The notes: generated from the letters alone by a model not told the origin. A stretch of 39,703 bases of DNA from Mesoaciditoga sp. (GCA_015491995.1 WGFY01000062.1:1-39703); one strand, 5' to 3'; positions 14,957-24,219 are shown, counted from the stretch's first letter. Translations and numbers: made by a program.

Positions 14957-15739
14957 TCAAGAGTTCGGCTGATAGTTCGTAAACCATTTGTTGTAAAGTT
15001 TTTGCCAGTCTCCATTCGCTTTTTCGTAAGTTATGAAGGTGTTAACCCAATTCAACAAGTTGAATTCACTTTGTTTCATTGCGATACCGTAATTCTCTGT
15101 GGTTAAAGTCTCGTTTATGCTTGAAAGCTGAGAGTATTTTTTTGCCATGTAGCCAACATACGTTGAATCTGCAACTGCCACATCGGCTTTTCTCATGGCA
15201 ACTTGAAGTGCAGCTTCGTCCATGGATGCGAATTCAAGAACTCTGGCGTTCTTGAAAAAGGCTTTGGCGGCGTCGTCTCCCGTTGTACCCATTTGAACTG
15301 CCACTTTTAAGTTTTTCCTCCCTAAAAGTTCTTTCAAGGTTGGTGGAGTTTTGTAAATATTCGTGTTGTAAAGCACTTCTTGACCAACCGTGAAGTACGG
15401 TATAGAAAAGTTCACCATAATGGCACGCCTGGGAGTTATGGTCATTGCTGAGATTATCATGTCGAATTTTCCAGAAACCAACGATGGAAGTATACCCGAC
15501 CATCTTGTTGGAACGATGCGAAGTTTTACACCAAGCTCTTTTGCCATCATCCTTGCAAAATCCACATCGAAACCAATCCAATTGCCGCTGCTGTTCGTTC
15601 CTTCAAATGGCATGTAGCCTGCTGCATCCATTCCAACTGATAAGTATCCTGATGATACGATCCTTTGGAGCGCATCTGCGCTCACCATAAGCGCCATGAT
15701 GGAAACGAGTAAGAAAACTGTCACCAAAACTTTTTTCAT
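14957..15739 (-). CDS. Amino acid ABC transporter substrate-binding protein
   Basis: 260 residues, family 3 solute-binding protein. A cleavable signal peptide is seen at the start (MKKVLVTVFLLVSIMALMVS, then ADA), without a lipobox. YMPFEGTNSSGNWIGFDVD and FDMIISAMTITPRRAIMVNF are the ligand-binding motifs of the HisJ/GlnH group; the Arg in TPRRA usually holds the ligand carboxylate. Substrate not determined by sequence; the His/Lys-rich leader peptide upstream suggests a basic amino acid. AAGGAGGAG precedes the ATG. Confidence 0.93.
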   Translation of the reverse strand: MKKVLVTVFLLVSIMALMVSADALQRIVSSGYLSVGMDAAGYMPFEGTNSSGNWIGFDVDFARMMAKELGVKLRIVPTRWSGILPSLVSGKFDMIISAMTITPRRAIMVNFSIPYFTVGQEVLYNTNIYKTPPTLKELLGRKNLKVAVQMGTTGDDAAKAFFKNARVLEFASMDEAALQVAMRKADVAVADSTYVGYMAKKYSQLSSINETLTTENYGIAMKQSEFNLLNWVNTFITYEKANGDWQKLYNKWFTNYQPNS

Positions 15740-15767
15740 AATATCTCCTCCTTAAGAAATGGTATAG

Positions 15768-15803
15768 AAAAAGGGCCACATCTTCATAAATTCGATGTGG
15801 CCC
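15768..15803 (-). terminator. Attenuator terminator in the leader of the amino acid transporter operon
   Basis: On the minus strand GGGCCACATC pairs perfectly with GATGTGGCCC over 10 bases, loop of 11, followed by TTTTT. It lies between the leader ORF and the binding-protein gene, so it can only act on the operon's own transcript. Its first four bases (GGGC) are shared with the antiterminator. Confidence 0.88.
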
Positions 15804-15860
15804 GGTGGGTTCGCTTTTATTTCAAAAGAACACGTTCAAGCTTCCGCTTCTCCACCGGGC
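15800..15860 (-). promoter_or_regulatory. Antiterminator pairing overlapping the leader ORF
   Basis: GCCCGGTGG in the RNA (15860-15852) is perfectly complementary to CCACCGGGC (15808-15800). The first arm is inside leader codons 22-25 (Pro-Pro-Gly-Gly), the second arm overlaps the terminator stem by four bases. The two structures are therefore mutually exclusive. Confidence 0.78.
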
Positions 15861-15925
15861 GGGTACTTAACGTGATGTTTCTTATTCAATTGTTCGAAAG
15901 CTGAAATAACGTACTCGTTAATCAT
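15836..15925 (-). CDS. 29-residue leader peptide of a probable attenuator
   Basis: A short ORF with ATG at 15925 and AAGGAG five bases before it. The peptide begins MINEYVISAFEQLN, then has KKHHVK followed by YPPGGEAEA and a TGA stop. Neighbouring Lys-Lys-His-His-Val-Lys codons lie about 10-15 bases ahead of the antiterminator arm, where a stalled ribosome would leave that arm free. Translation through to the stop would cover it and let the terminator form. This is the layout of his/trp-type attenuation. Expression has not been shown; the case rests on the ribosome site, the position and the paired RNA structures. Confidence 0.68.
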   Translation of the reverse strand: MINEYVISAFEQLNKKHHVKYPPGGEAEA

Positions 15926-15956
15926 ATATTCTCCTTATCGAAAACTATTTGAGTGA

Positions 15957-15986
15957 ATCATATCATAGATTTGGCAAATATGTCAA
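15957..15986 (-). promoter_or_regulatory. Promoter of the amino acid transporter operon
   Basis: Minus strand TTGACA, 18-base spacer, TATGAT. Transcription would start near 15950 and produce a leader of about 210 bases containing the small ORF and the terminator. Confidence 0.8.
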
Positions 15987-16046
15987 GCCTTTGAACTGAT
16001 TCACAAAAAAATATATGTGAGATGTTCTCGTTAAAGGTTTTCATCG

Positions 16047-16055
16047 TGATATAAT
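16047..16055 (+). promoter_or_regulatory. Extended -10 promoter of the WecA-like operon
   Basis: TGATATAAT, identical to the cysE -10 element, 36 bases before the TTG start codon. Confidence 0.65.
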
Positions 16056-16091
16056 TTGTGGGTATTTTTGCAAAAGCGAAAGGAGTGTATC

Positions 16092-17123
16092 TTGAACAAA
16101 CTCATCATAGCCACTTTTTCTTTTTTGACCACCTTGCTGGCAACTCCTATTGCCATACATCTTGCCAAAGTGAAGGGATGGGTGGATCTTCCCAATGCCA
16201 GAAAGGTACACAAGGTAGCCATGCCAAGGGTCGGCGGGCTGGGAATACTTTCTGGAATCGTTGTGGGGGTTATACTTACCTGTTTTTTTAAGCATCAATC
16301 ATGGCCATTTTTGTTTCTCATACCGGCGGTGCTGATATCGATGATGGGATTTGTAGATGATGTTAAGAATATCTCATTCAAGATCAAATTCGCGGTTCAA
16401 ATACTGGCGGCCATTCTTGCCGTTGTGCTCGTCGGTGCAAATATATCTTACATAGCCAACCCTTTGACTCATTCGAAAATAGAATTTGGGATCTTTGGTC
16501 CTATCATCGCCGTTGTATGGATAGTTGGAATAACAAATGCCATAAACCTTTCTGATGGTCTTGACGGCTTAGCCGCTGGTCTAAGTGCGATCGCCGCTTT
16601 GGCTCTGGCTTTTACTTCCGCCAGAGTTAACACGACGACTGCTTACATTGCGCTGACAGTTTTCGCCAGCTCAGTTGCCTTTTTGAAATATAATTTTCAT
16701 CCAGCCAAGACATTTATGGGAGACACCGGCAGTCAATTGCTGGGTTTTACGCTTGCGGTGATCTCCATAAAAGGGGCATCGCTATCGGCTTCAACTCTAT
16801 CTTTGGCAATACCAATATTGGCTTTGGGAATCCCCATCCTTGATACGGTGTATGCTTTTATCAGAAGGATGATGAAGAAAGGCAATCCTTTTCTGCCAGA
16901 TAAAATGCATATTCACCATCAACTTTTGAGTATTGGTTTTTCGCACGTTGGAACCGTGTTGTTTATATACGCAATAAGCATCATCTTTGCAATTACGGCT
17001 ATGGTCTTCAGAGGGAGCCATGAATTGACCTTGCTTGCCTTTTACATGATCATAGCGATCGCTTTGCTGGCTTTTTTGAAAGTTATGCGTGGCAAAGATG
17101 TGAAAAGGAGGAGTAAGCGATGA
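16092..17123 (+). CDS. Undecaprenyl-phosphate sugar-1-phosphate transferase (WecA/TagO/MraY family)
   Basis: 343-residue polytopic membrane enzyme that loads a sugar-1-phosphate (often GlcNAc-1-P) on undecaprenyl phosphate to start a surface glycan. Motifs: FVDDVKN (D89, D90), NAINLSDGLDGLAAG (149-163), FMGDTGSQLLGF (207-218), and HIHH (273-276), the latter typical of the WecA rather than the MraY branch. TTG at 16092 is chosen because AAAGGAG lies 6 bases upstream. It could provide lipid-linked precursors for the ligase-like protein at 3743-6130. The stop overlaps the next gene by ATGA. Confidence 0.9.
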   Translation: MNKLIIATFSFLTTLLATPIAIHLAKVKGWVDLPNARKVHKVAMPRVGGLGILSGIVVGVILTCFFKHQSWPFLFLIPAVLISMMGFVDDVKNISFKIKFAVQILAAILAVVLVGANISYIANPLTHSKIEFGIFGPIIAVVWIVGITNAINLSDGLDGLAAGLSAIAALALAFTSARVNTTTAYIALTVFASSVAFLKYNFHPAKTFMGDTGSQLLGFTLAVISIKGASLSASTLSLAIPILALGIPILDTVYAFIRRMMKKGNPFLPDKMHIHHQLLSIGFSHVGTVLFIYAISIIFAITAMVFRGSHELTLLAFYMIIAIALLAFLKVMRGKDVKRRSKR

Positions 17124-18781
17124 ACGAAATTTTAAAAATTAAGATCGTTAAAACTGGAAAGACAGTTGAATATCCAAAAGGGATAACACTTGAAAGTGTG
17201 GCAAAAGAACACGCAGAGCTTTATCCTTCAAAGATAGTTGCCGCAAAGGTCAACAACGATATCAGGGAGCTTTTCAAACCTTTGGAAAGAGATTCTGAAG
17301 TCGATTTCATAGATCTTACAGACGAAGACGGAGTGAAGATATATCAGCGCGGGCTTATGTTTTTAACCTTTGTCGCTGCCAAGGAGATCTTTCCAAATAA
17401 GATCATGAGAGTGCGTCATTCTTTAGGAAAGGGATTGTACTGCGAGTTCGAAGGCTGGCTTCCTCTTGAAGAAGATCTCAAAAGACTGAGATCCAAGATG
17501 AGCGAGCTTGTGAAAAAAGACATCCCATTCATAAAAAAAGGGCTCTATAAGTTCGATGCCCTTGAACTTTTCGAGGAATATGGCTTAAAGGATAAGATAG
17601 AGCTCTTGAAATATCGAACGAAATCAACCATAAACGTGTATTGGTGCGGCAAATATTTCAATTATTACTATGGACATATGGTTCCATCCACGTCGTATAT
17701 AGATCTCTTTGACGTTGTAAAAGTCAATAATGGCTTTGTTTTGGTACATCCAGATATAACCATTCCAAACGGTCTACCGGCATACGTGCCACAGCCTAAA
17801 ATGGCGAAGGCATATGAAGATAGAGAAAGATGGGCCAAGATAGTCGATATGGAAACCGTCGGGGATCTGAACAAGCTCGTCGCAAACAACCGTTCGAAAG
17901 AGCTTATCATGATGTGCGAGTTGCTTCATGAAAAAGAAATTTCTAAGATCGCAGATGATATCGTGTCAAAGGGAAATGTGAAGTTAGTTTTAATATCAGG
18001 TCCATCTTCGTCTGGAAAAACCACTTTTTCAAAAAGACTTGCCCTTCAACTGAGAGTCAACGGATTTGAACCAAAGCCGATATCTTTGGACGATTATTTT
18101 GTGGAAAGAGATAAAACGCCAATTGGCCTCGATGGAAAACCGGATTTTGAGTCCATTAAAGCCTTGGATTTGGAATTGTTCAACCACGATCTAAACATCT
18201 TGTTCAAAGGCAAGGAGATTGAAGTTCCAAAATTCAACTTCAAAACAGGTAAGCGGGAATACAAAGATGATTGGATAAAGCCAACGGAGAAGATGATTTT
18301 AATAGTTGAGGGTATCCACGGGTTAAATCCCATCCTTACATCTAAAGTGAGTAATTCTTTTAAGTACAAGATATATGTCAGTGCGCTTACGCAGATGAAC
18401 CTTGATGAAGACAACAGGATCCCTACAACGGATGTGAGAATAATCAGGCGCATGGTGAGAGATTACAACTTCCGTGGTCACGATGCTTTGAAAACTCTGG
18501 AGATGTGGCCTTCTGTTAGAATGGGGGAGGAAGAAAACATCTTTCCCTATCAGGAGGAAACGGATGCCATGTTCAACTCCTCTATTCCCTATGAGCTTGC
18601 CGTTTTAAAGAGTTTTGTAACACCTCTTTTGTTGCAAGTTGACAACTCCTCTTCGGAGTACAGCCAAGCAAGAAGGCTTATAAGATTCCTTGATTACTTT
18701 CTTCCCATTATAGACTTCGATGTTATACCGTCAACTTCTATACTCAGAGAGTTTATAGGAGAAAGTTACTTCCATTATTGA
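17120..18781 (+). CDS. TGS domain / uridine kinase-like fusion protein
   Basis: 553 residues in three parts: an N-terminal TGS domain (about 1-65) like that of threonyl-tRNA synthetase; a middle region with the ThrRS-like second domain motif HSLGKGLYCEF (100-110); and a C-terminal P-loop kinase of the uridine kinase/phosphoribulokinase family with Walker A GPSSSGKTT (294-302), then SLDDYFV and the VEGIHGLNP segment. This architecture is known in Thermotoga, Clostridia and others as a nucleoside-kinase-related protein. It presumably phosphorylates a (ribo)nucleoside, with TGS as possible RNA- or nucleotide-sensing part. ATGA overlap with the WecA-like gene. Confidence 0.87.
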   Translation: MNEILKIKIVKTGKTVEYPKGITLESVAKEHAELYPSKIVAAKVNNDIRELFKPLERDSEVDFIDLTDEDGVKIYQRGLMFLTFVAAKEIFPNKIMRVRHSLGKGLYCEFEGWLPLEEDLKRLRSKMSELVKKDIPFIKKGLYKFDALELFEEYGLKDKIELLKYRTKSTINVYWCGKYFNYYYGHMVPSTSYIDLFDVVKVNNGFVLVHPDITIPNGLPAYVPQPKMAKAYEDRERWAKIVDMETVGDLNKLVANNRSKELIMMCELLHEKEISKIADDIVSKGNVKLVLISGPSSSGKTTFSKRLALQLRVNGFEPKPISLDDYFVERDKTPIGLDGKPDFESIKALDLELFNHDLNILFKGKEIEVPKFNFKTGKREYKDDWIKPTEKMILIVEGIHGLNPILTSKVSNSFKYKIYVSALTQMNLDEDNRIPTTDVRIIRRMVRDYNFRGHDALKTLEMWPSVRMGEEENIFPYQEETDAMFNSSIPYELAVLKSFVTPLLLQVDNSSSEYSQARRLIRFLDYFLPIIDFDVIPSTSILREFIGESYFHY

Positions 18782-18808
18782 TCCTGAATTTTAAAAATCG
18801 AAACGATA

Positions 18809-18853
18809 ACGCTATATGTAGTAGAAGCATAAGTGCTATACTATATATAGCTT
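18809..18853 (+). promoter_or_regulatory. Two NrdR-like boxes with embedded extended -10 of nrdJ
   Basis: Two copies of the NrdR core, CTATATGTAG (18812-18821) and CTATATATAG (18841-18850), with centres 29 bases apart. An extended -10 TGCTATACT (18834-18842) sits between them and touches the second. NrdR represses ribonucleotide reductase genes by binding paired 16-base boxes of this type. Confidence 0.75.
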
Positions 18854-18877
18854 TAATTTAAAGGGGGTACTGATTAG

Positions 18878-21403
18878 ATGTTGTCTGAAATTATGGAAAA
18901 ATTTTCTAAGATTCAACTCAGCCAAAACGCTTTGAGAATACTGAAAGAGCGCTATTTTTGGAAAGACCAAAGCGGTGAATTTGTGGAAAAGTCTTGGTCC
19001 GATGTGGCAAGACGGGTGGCACGTGTCGTTGCAACCGCAGAACTCAAAAGCAGAAATCTAAAAGCAAAAGATAAGAAGGACGAAGAGAGGCTCGAGGAGG
19101 TTAAAAATTGGGAAAAGATCTTCTTTGATATTTTGAATTCACGTGTTTTTATTCCAAATAGTCCAACTTTGTTCAACGCTGGAAGTGGCGTGAGAAACGA
19201 ACTCCTTCATAAACCTATCGATGAAATGAAAATCGAAGATTATGAAGAGATATTCACAAGCCGGAACCACCTTCATATGTTAAGTGCGTGTTTTGTCATT
19301 CCAGTAGAAGACAGCATAGATGGAATATTCGATGCTGTTAAAAATTACGCTTTGATCACCAAATCAGGTGGTGGGGTTGGTTCGAATTTTTCGGAATTAC
19401 GTCCAAAGGGTTCTTTCGTTGCAGGAACTTCTGGAAGATCTTCCGGGCCTGTGAGTTTCATGCACGTTTTCAACGCTGCCATAGGAGTAGTTGAGCAAGG
19501 ATACAAAAGGCGCGGTGCGTTGATGGGAATAATGAACGTTGATCATCCTGACATAGAAGAATTCATAGAAGCAAAAAAAGATAACACTGGAGAGTCCGTG
19601 TTGAAGTTTTTTAACATCTCAGTTGGAATACCCGATAAAAATAAAATACTGAAAGCATACGAAGAAGATGGAGAGATCGAGCTTTCACATCCCAAAACAA
19701 AAGAAAAAAAACGTGTCAAGATCCGGAAGATCTTCGATGCAATAGCCAACAACGCATGGAAAACTGGCGATCCAGGTTTGGCAATACTTGGCGAAATGAA
19801 CAAGTACAACGCCCTTTATCCATTTAGAAAGATAGAGTCCACCAATCCTTGTGGTGAGATAGGTCTGCCTCCATTTGAGGCTTGTAATTTGGGTTCAATA
19901 GATGTGGCAAAGTTTTACCATGATGGAGGGTTCGAGCACGGTGCGTTCAAAGAAATGTGTGCAATTGCAACGAGATTTCTTGACGATGTCATAGATGTCA
20001 ACGTCTATCCGCTTTTAGAGATAGAAAAAGCTGTTAAAAATTCGAGAAGGTTAGGGCTTGGAATCATGGGATTTGCCGATCTTCTTTACATGATGAACAT
20101 CCCCTACAACTCCGAAGAAGGAAGAAAATTCGCTTCCGATCTTACAGCGGAAATGGCACTTGAATCGCATCGCACATCATGCAATTTGGGAGTTGAAAAG
20201 GGAAATTTCCCTCTTTATGACAAGAGCAAGTACGCTACAGAAAATGGATTCATTCCTTTTGCAATGGGAAGCTCAGATTTAGATGATAGGATAAGGAAAG
20301 AATTCAAAAAGCTTTCAGTCACCCACAGAAACGTTGCAGTTTTGACAGTTGCACCAACTGGATCTATATCGAACATCGCCGATACGTCATCTGGATTGGA
20401 GCCGAATTTTTTGTTGGCTTACACGCGATACATGATGAAGTCAGACGGTTCTAAAGATGCTCTTTCGTACATAAACCGTGTCCTTGTCGAAAGACTCGGA
20501 GAAATGCTAAGCGAAGAGATAAAGGAGAAAGTAGCCAAAGAAGGGAGTCTCAAAAATATAGAAGAAATTCCAGAGGAAACGAAGAAAATATTTGTAATCA
20601 GCCACGATATTTCTCCAGACGATCACTTAAAAATGCAAGAGGCATTTCAAAATTACGTTGACAACAACATATCAAAGACCATCAATTTACCAAAGTCGGC
20701 AAGTGTAGATGACATTTTGAATATTTACCTGAAGGCTTTGAGATCTAATGTAAGAGGCGTTACCATTTATCGTGATGGCTCTCTTCAAACCCAGGTGCTC
20801 AACGCGAACAAGAAGATCAAAACAAAAGATGCCCCGAAGGTGAAATTCTTTATCCTTGACGATCATCACAGGTTAAGAGCAAGACCAAGGAAAGACACTT
20901 TAAGATCTGTCACCAGAAAATACAAGCGGGAATCCGGGACAACCTACATAACGGTCAGCTTTGATTCCTCGGGAGAGGCTGTTGAAGTTTTCGTATCAAA
21001 CGGTGGAGAAACGGCTGAGATAATTGGAAGGCTTTCATCCGTTGCCTTAAGGTCCGGTGTCTCGATAGAAGAAATACTTGAGCAACTTCAAAAAGTTAAA
21101 GGCGATTATTCAAAAGGTGTTGCCAAAGAAATCAAACATGCCATAGAAGATTTCTTAGAACTTTGGTCTTATAGTTATGAAGAGGCGGAGGATGAAGTCA
21201 TACATATCGATGGAAGCCGAAAAAGCCCGGAAGAAATAGAAAAATTCGTAGTTGCCAATGATCTGAAATGGTACAACGACTACTACATAGACGATGAAGG
21301 TAACACTTATTGCCCTGTATGTTTATCAAAAAATTCTTTGGTCAACCAAGAAGGATGTATCACATGTATGAATTGTAATTGGTCTAAATGTTCAGTAGGT
21401 TGA
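18878..21403 (+). CDS. nrdJ: Vitamin B12-dependent ribonucleoside-diphosphate reductase (class II)
   Basis: Makes deoxyribonucleotides using adenosylcobalamin as radical source. 841 residues. Redox cysteines C138 (LSACFVIPV) and C336 (EACNLGS) and the thiyl-radical cysteine C325 in NPCGEIGLPP with the catalytic E327 are intact. GGGVGSNFSELRP and PTGSISNIADTSSG are substrate-site motifs. The C-terminus carries a zinc-ribbon-like cluster, CPVC then CITCMNCNWSKC, which in NrdJ helps reduce the active site. GGGGG precedes the ATG at 18878. Monocistronic with a terminator behind and NrdR-like boxes in front. Confidence 0.96.
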   Translation: MLSEIMEKFSKIQLSQNALRILKERYFWKDQSGEFVEKSWSDVARRVARVVATAELKSRNLKAKDKKDEERLEEVKNWEKIFFDILNSRVFIPNSPTLFNAGSGVRNELLHKPIDEMKIEDYEEIFTSRNHLHMLSACFVIPVEDSIDGIFDAVKNYALITKSGGGVGSNFSELRPKGSFVAGTSGRSSGPVSFMHVFNAAIGVVEQGYKRRGALMGIMNVDHPDIEEFIEAKKDNTGESVLKFFNISVGIPDKNKILKAYEEDGEIELSHPKTKEKKRVKIRKIFDAIANNAWKTGDPGLAILGEMNKYNALYPFRKIESTNPCGEIGLPPFEACNLGSIDVAKFYHDGGFEHGAFKEMCAIATRFLDDVIDVNVYPLLEIEKAVKNSRRLGLGIMGFADLLYMMNIPYNSEEGRKFASDLTAEMALESHRTSCNLGVEKGNFPLYDKSKYATENGFIPFAMGSSDLDDRIRKEFKKLSVTHRNVAVLTVAPTGSISNIADTSSGLEPNFLLAYTRYMMKSDGSKDALSYINRVLVERLGEMLSEEIKEKVAKEGSLKNIEEIPEETKKIFVISHDISPDDHLKMQEAFQNYVDNNISKTINLPKSASVDDILNIYLKALRSNVRGVTIYRDGSLQTQVLNANKKIKTKDAPKVKFFILDDHHRLRARPRKDTLRSVTRKYKRESGTTYITVSFDSSGEAVEVFVSNGGETAEIIGRLSSVALRSGVSIEEILEQLQKVKGDYSKGVAKEIKHAIEDFLELWSYSYEEAEDEVIHIDGSRKSPEEIEKFVVANDLKWYNDYYIDDEGNTYCPVCLSKNSLVNQEGCITCMNCNWSKCSVG

Positions 21404-21419
21404 ATCGCTTTAAAAACGG

Positions 21420-21444
21420 AAGGCACGGCTTTACGCCGTGCCTT
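21420..21444. terminator. Bidirectional terminator between nrdJ and the DUF1844 gene
   Basis: AAGGCACGGC / GCCGTGCCTT with 5-base loop, followed by TT on the plus strand and A-rich sequence on the other side. It overlaps the 3' end of the DUF1844 gene and serves two converging genes. The stem sequence resembles that of the flagellin terminator. Confidence 0.8.
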
Positions 21445-21748
21445 TTGATTGTTCTTCCTTCTTGCCAAATTGATTGACAAAGTTCAACTGAAGTGTTGTA
21501 AGTTGACTTCTAACTTCGTTGATGATTTTTTCTTCCATATGTGGCTCAAAGGCCTCTATCATCTTTGATAAGATGTCTATCAAAAGCCTGGCATCATTTT
21601 GTGATTTGTGAAACTCGCCATCACCATCTTTTACAAGTCCAAGGGAAATCCACGCTTTTTGTTCTACAAGCCCAAACACGAAAAGAGAAGTTTCCTGAGC
21701 TGTCAAAGTTTTCTTTTCTTGATCGTCTCTTTCTTCTTCATCAGTCAT
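21431..21748 (-). CDS. DUF1844 family protein
   Basis: 105 residues, acidic and helical. SLFVFGLVEQKAWISLGLV and the following ARLLIDILSKMIEAF match DUF1844, a small conserved family of unknown function. GGAGGTG is upstream; the ATG is two bases after the Hsp100 stop, so it is the last gene of the heat-shock operon. No enzymatic motif is visible. Confidence 0.85.
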   Translation of the reverse strand: MTDEEERDDQEKKTLTAQETSLFVFGLVEQKAWISLGLVKDGDGEFHKSQNDARLLIDILSKMIEAFEPHMEEKIINEVRSQLTTLQLNFVNQFGKKEEQSKGTA

Positions 21749-21750
21749 TT

Positions 21751-24162
21751 TTACACCTCCAAGGCATTCCTTTTGACGGTAATGCCATTTTCTTCTGAGC
21801 CAATTACGATTGTATCCCCATCTTTAAGTTCTCCAGAAATTATCATGTCTGCGATTTTGTCTTCCACTTCAAACTCTATCAATCGCCTGAGTGGCCTCGC
21901 TCCAAGTGAAGGATTGTATCCTTCTTCCGCAAGCAACTTTCGGGCCTGTGAAGTTGTTTTTATGGATATCTTTTTATCTTTAAGAGCATTTTTGACTTTT
22001 GATATAAACCTGTCTACCAACAATTCCATATGCTCTTTGGTCAAAGGTTTGAAAGCGATTATAGAATCGATCCTGTTGAGAAACTCCGGTTTGAAATGTT
22101 TTCTTATTTCACTCATCATCATGTCATTTGCGTACGTATCTTTTCCACTTTTCACGCTGTCAAGTATGTATTCTGATGCGATGTTTGATGTCATGATTAT
22201 TATGGTATTTTTAAAGTCAATAGTGTTTCCTTTTCCATCGGTGAGTCTTCCATCTTCAAGGACTTGAAGAAGTGTGTTGAATATTTCGGAGTGTGCCTTT
22301 TCTATTTCATCAAGTAATATAACGCTGTACGGCCTTCTTCGGACAGCCTCTGTAAGCTGTCCGCCTTCATCGTATCCAACGTAGCCGGGAGGGGCGCCTA
22401 TGAGTCTTGAAACACTTTGCTTTTCAGAGTACTCTGACATATCAATTCGGATCATGGCGCTTTCACTTTCGAACAGCACTTCAGACAACGCTTTTGCCAA
22501 CTCGGTTTTTCCAACGCCGGTTGGCCCGACGAATATGAACGAGCCAAGTGGCCTGTTAGGATCTTTCAAACCTGCCCTGCCCCTTCTTATGGTGGACGCC
22601 ACTATCTCCACAGCTTCTTCTTGATTTACTATTCTTTTATGAATGAGCTCTTCAAGTTTCATGAGTTTGTGTCTTTCGTCTTCAAGCAGTCGGCTAACCG
22701 GAATTCCAGTCCAACGTTCCACAATTTTTGCTATAACATCTGCGTTTACAACTTTTGGAATGTTTTCCTGCTTCTTTTTCCATTCATCCTTTGCAGAGCT
22801 AAGCTCTGCTTTTTTTCTTTCGAGTTCTGATTTTTTCAGAGCAGCTTTTTCATAATCCCCTTCGATGGCAGCGCTGTTTATTTCATCCTCGAGGTCTTTT
22901 GTTTGTTTTTCCAAATTCACGAGCTCAACAGGGATAAATGAATTTTCGAATTTAACACGTGATGCCGCTTCATCTACGAGATCAATTGCCTTGTCTGGAA
23001 GAAATCTGTCAGATATGTATCTCGAGGATAACTTAACCGCCGCAACGAGCGCTTCATCTTCTATTTCAACTTCATGATGTTTTTCGTATCCTTCTTTTAA
23101 CCCTTCGAGTATTTCGATACTTTCCTCTTCGGTGGGCTCTTTCAAATAGACAGTCTGAAATCTTCTCGCAAGCGCTTTGTCTTTTTCTATGTACTTTCTG
23201 TACTCTTCGACCGTAGTTGCGCCTATGCACTTCAACTCTCCCCTTGCAAGAGCCGGCTTGAGCATGTTGGAGGCATCCAAACTCCCTTCAACACTTCCTG
23301 CACCAACCACGGTATGAATTTCGTCTATAAACAAAATGATCTCACCACTTAACGCTTTTACAGCATCCATCAACGATTTCAATCTTTCTTCAAATTCTCC
23401 TCGGAATTTAGTTCCGGCGACCAGCCTGCCCATATCGAGAGAAAGCACCCGTTTGTTTATCATGTAATCTGGAACTTTGCCGTCTGCTATAAGCTGGGCA
23501 AGTCCTTCAACTACTGCCGTTTTACCGACACCTGGATCTCCAAGCAAAATTGGGTTGTTTTTGTGCTTTCTTCCGAGAATCTCCACAACCCTCTCTATTT
23601 CTTTTTCTCGACCTACAACGAGGTCCAACTTTCCATTTTGCGCCTCTTTGACAAGATCAAGCGTGAATTTGGATAGTGCATCAAGATTTTCACTTTCTTC
23701 AGATTTACCGCTACGCCTGATCTTCAGAACAGAATTATAAACTTTTTCAACGTTGATGCCAAATCTTTCAAGCACGCGCGCAGCCATAGAATCAGGCGTT
23801 TTTACGATTCCAAGTAAAAGGTGCTCCGTTCCTGTACGCTCATCCCCCATACGTGAAGATTCGCTCTTGGCATTCTCAAGAACGTGACGGGCATCTGACG
23901 TGATGTACATCTGCTTTACGCTACCACTTTTTGTGTACGATCCCCCGTATTCTCTAACGACTCCTTCAGTTTTTTCTTTAAGTTTGGCAAGGCTGACTTT
24001 TAGATCTTTTAAAACATCGGTGGCAACGTTTTCACCGTCCTCCAAAAGGACAAGCAGAATATGTTCCGATCTCAATTGGTCCTGTTCGTATCGTGTTAAA
24101 AGATCTTGTGTAGACATCATGATCTGTGCCGCTTTTTCGGTATATTCATCGAAATTCAACAT
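21751..24162 (-). CDS. clpC: Hsp100 AAA+ ATPase, ClpC-like without the ClpP-docking loop
   Basis: 803 residues: N-domain with two Clp-N repeats (about 1-145), AAA-1 with Walker [11 protein letters not shown], a short middle domain with a UVR-like segment ([15 protein letters not shown]), AAA-2 with [10 protein letters not shown] and LLDEIEKAH, and C-terminal small domain with GARPLRR. The short middle domain is ClpC-like. However, the stretch between MTSN and [10 protein letters not shown] has 30 residues and no L/I/V-G-F tripeptide; ClpC has about 38 with VGF there, ClpB about 30 without. It may thus act as a disaggregase with DnaK and Hsp20 rather than with ClpP. ATG 24162 is preferred over a GTG nine bases upstream since GGAGGTGA is correctly spaced. 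Confidence 0.9.
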   Translation of the reverse strand: MLNFDEYTEKAAQIMMSTQDLLTRYEQDQLRSEHILLVLLEDGENVATDVLKDLKVSLAKLKEKTEGVVREYGGSYTKSGSVKQMYITSDARHVLENAKSESSRMGDERTGTEHLLLGIVKTPDSMAARVLERFGINVEKVYNSVLKIRRSGKSEESENLDALSKFTLDLVKEAQNGKLDLVVGREKEIERVVEILGRKHKNNPILLGDPGVGKTAVVEGLAQLIADGKVPDYMINKRVLSLDMGRLVAGTKFRGEFEERLKSLMDAVKALSGEIILFIDEIHTVVGAGSVEGSLDASNMLKPALARGELKCIGATTVEEYRKYIEKDKALARRFQTVYLKEPTEEESIEILEGLKEGYEKHHEVEIEDEALVAAVKLSSRYISDRFLPDKAIDLVDEAASRVKFENSFIPVELVNLEKQTKDLEDEINSAAIEGDYEKAALKKSELERKKAELSSAKDEWKKKQENIPKVVNADVIAKIVERWTGIPVSRLLEDERHKLMKLEELIHKRIVNQEEAVEIVASTIRRGRAGLKDPNRPLGSFIFVGPTGVGKTELAKALSEVLFESESAMIRIDMSEYSEKQSVSRLIGAPPGYVGYDEGGQLTEAVRRRPYSVILLDEIEKAHSEIFNTLLQVLEDGRLTDGKGNTIDFKNTIIIMTSNIASEYILDSVKSGKDTYANDMMMSEIRKHFKPEFLNRIDSIIAFKPLTKEHMELLVDRFISKVKNALKDKKISIKTTSQARKLLAEEGYNPSLGARPLRRLIEFEVEDKIADMIISGELKDGDTIVIGSEENGITVKRNALEV

Positions 24163-24180
24163 CGTGATCACCTCCGTAAA

Positions 24181-24207
24181 AGCAAAAGGGGCAAAGCCCC
24201 TTTTGCT
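24181..24207 (-). terminator. Strong hairpin between hsp20 and clpC
   Basis: Perfect 12-base arms AGCAAAAGGGGC / GCCCCTTTTGCT with a 3-base loop, then TTTTAC on the minus strand. Only about ten bases separate it from the clpC ribosome site, leaving no room for a promoter in between. It may reduce, rather than stop, expression of clpC or protect the upstream mRNA. Confidence 0.8.
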
Positions 24208-24219
24208 TTGTTCAAATCG

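Noticed and set aside
15740-16046. Classical riboswitch (lysine, glycine) before the transporter
   Set aside because: The leader has only the short ORF and two alternative stems; the conserved cores of those riboswitches are missing.
21608-22267. Long plus-strand open frame of 219 codons
   Set aside because: Shadow of the DUF1844 and ClpC-like genes; Ser/Phe-rich antisense translation.
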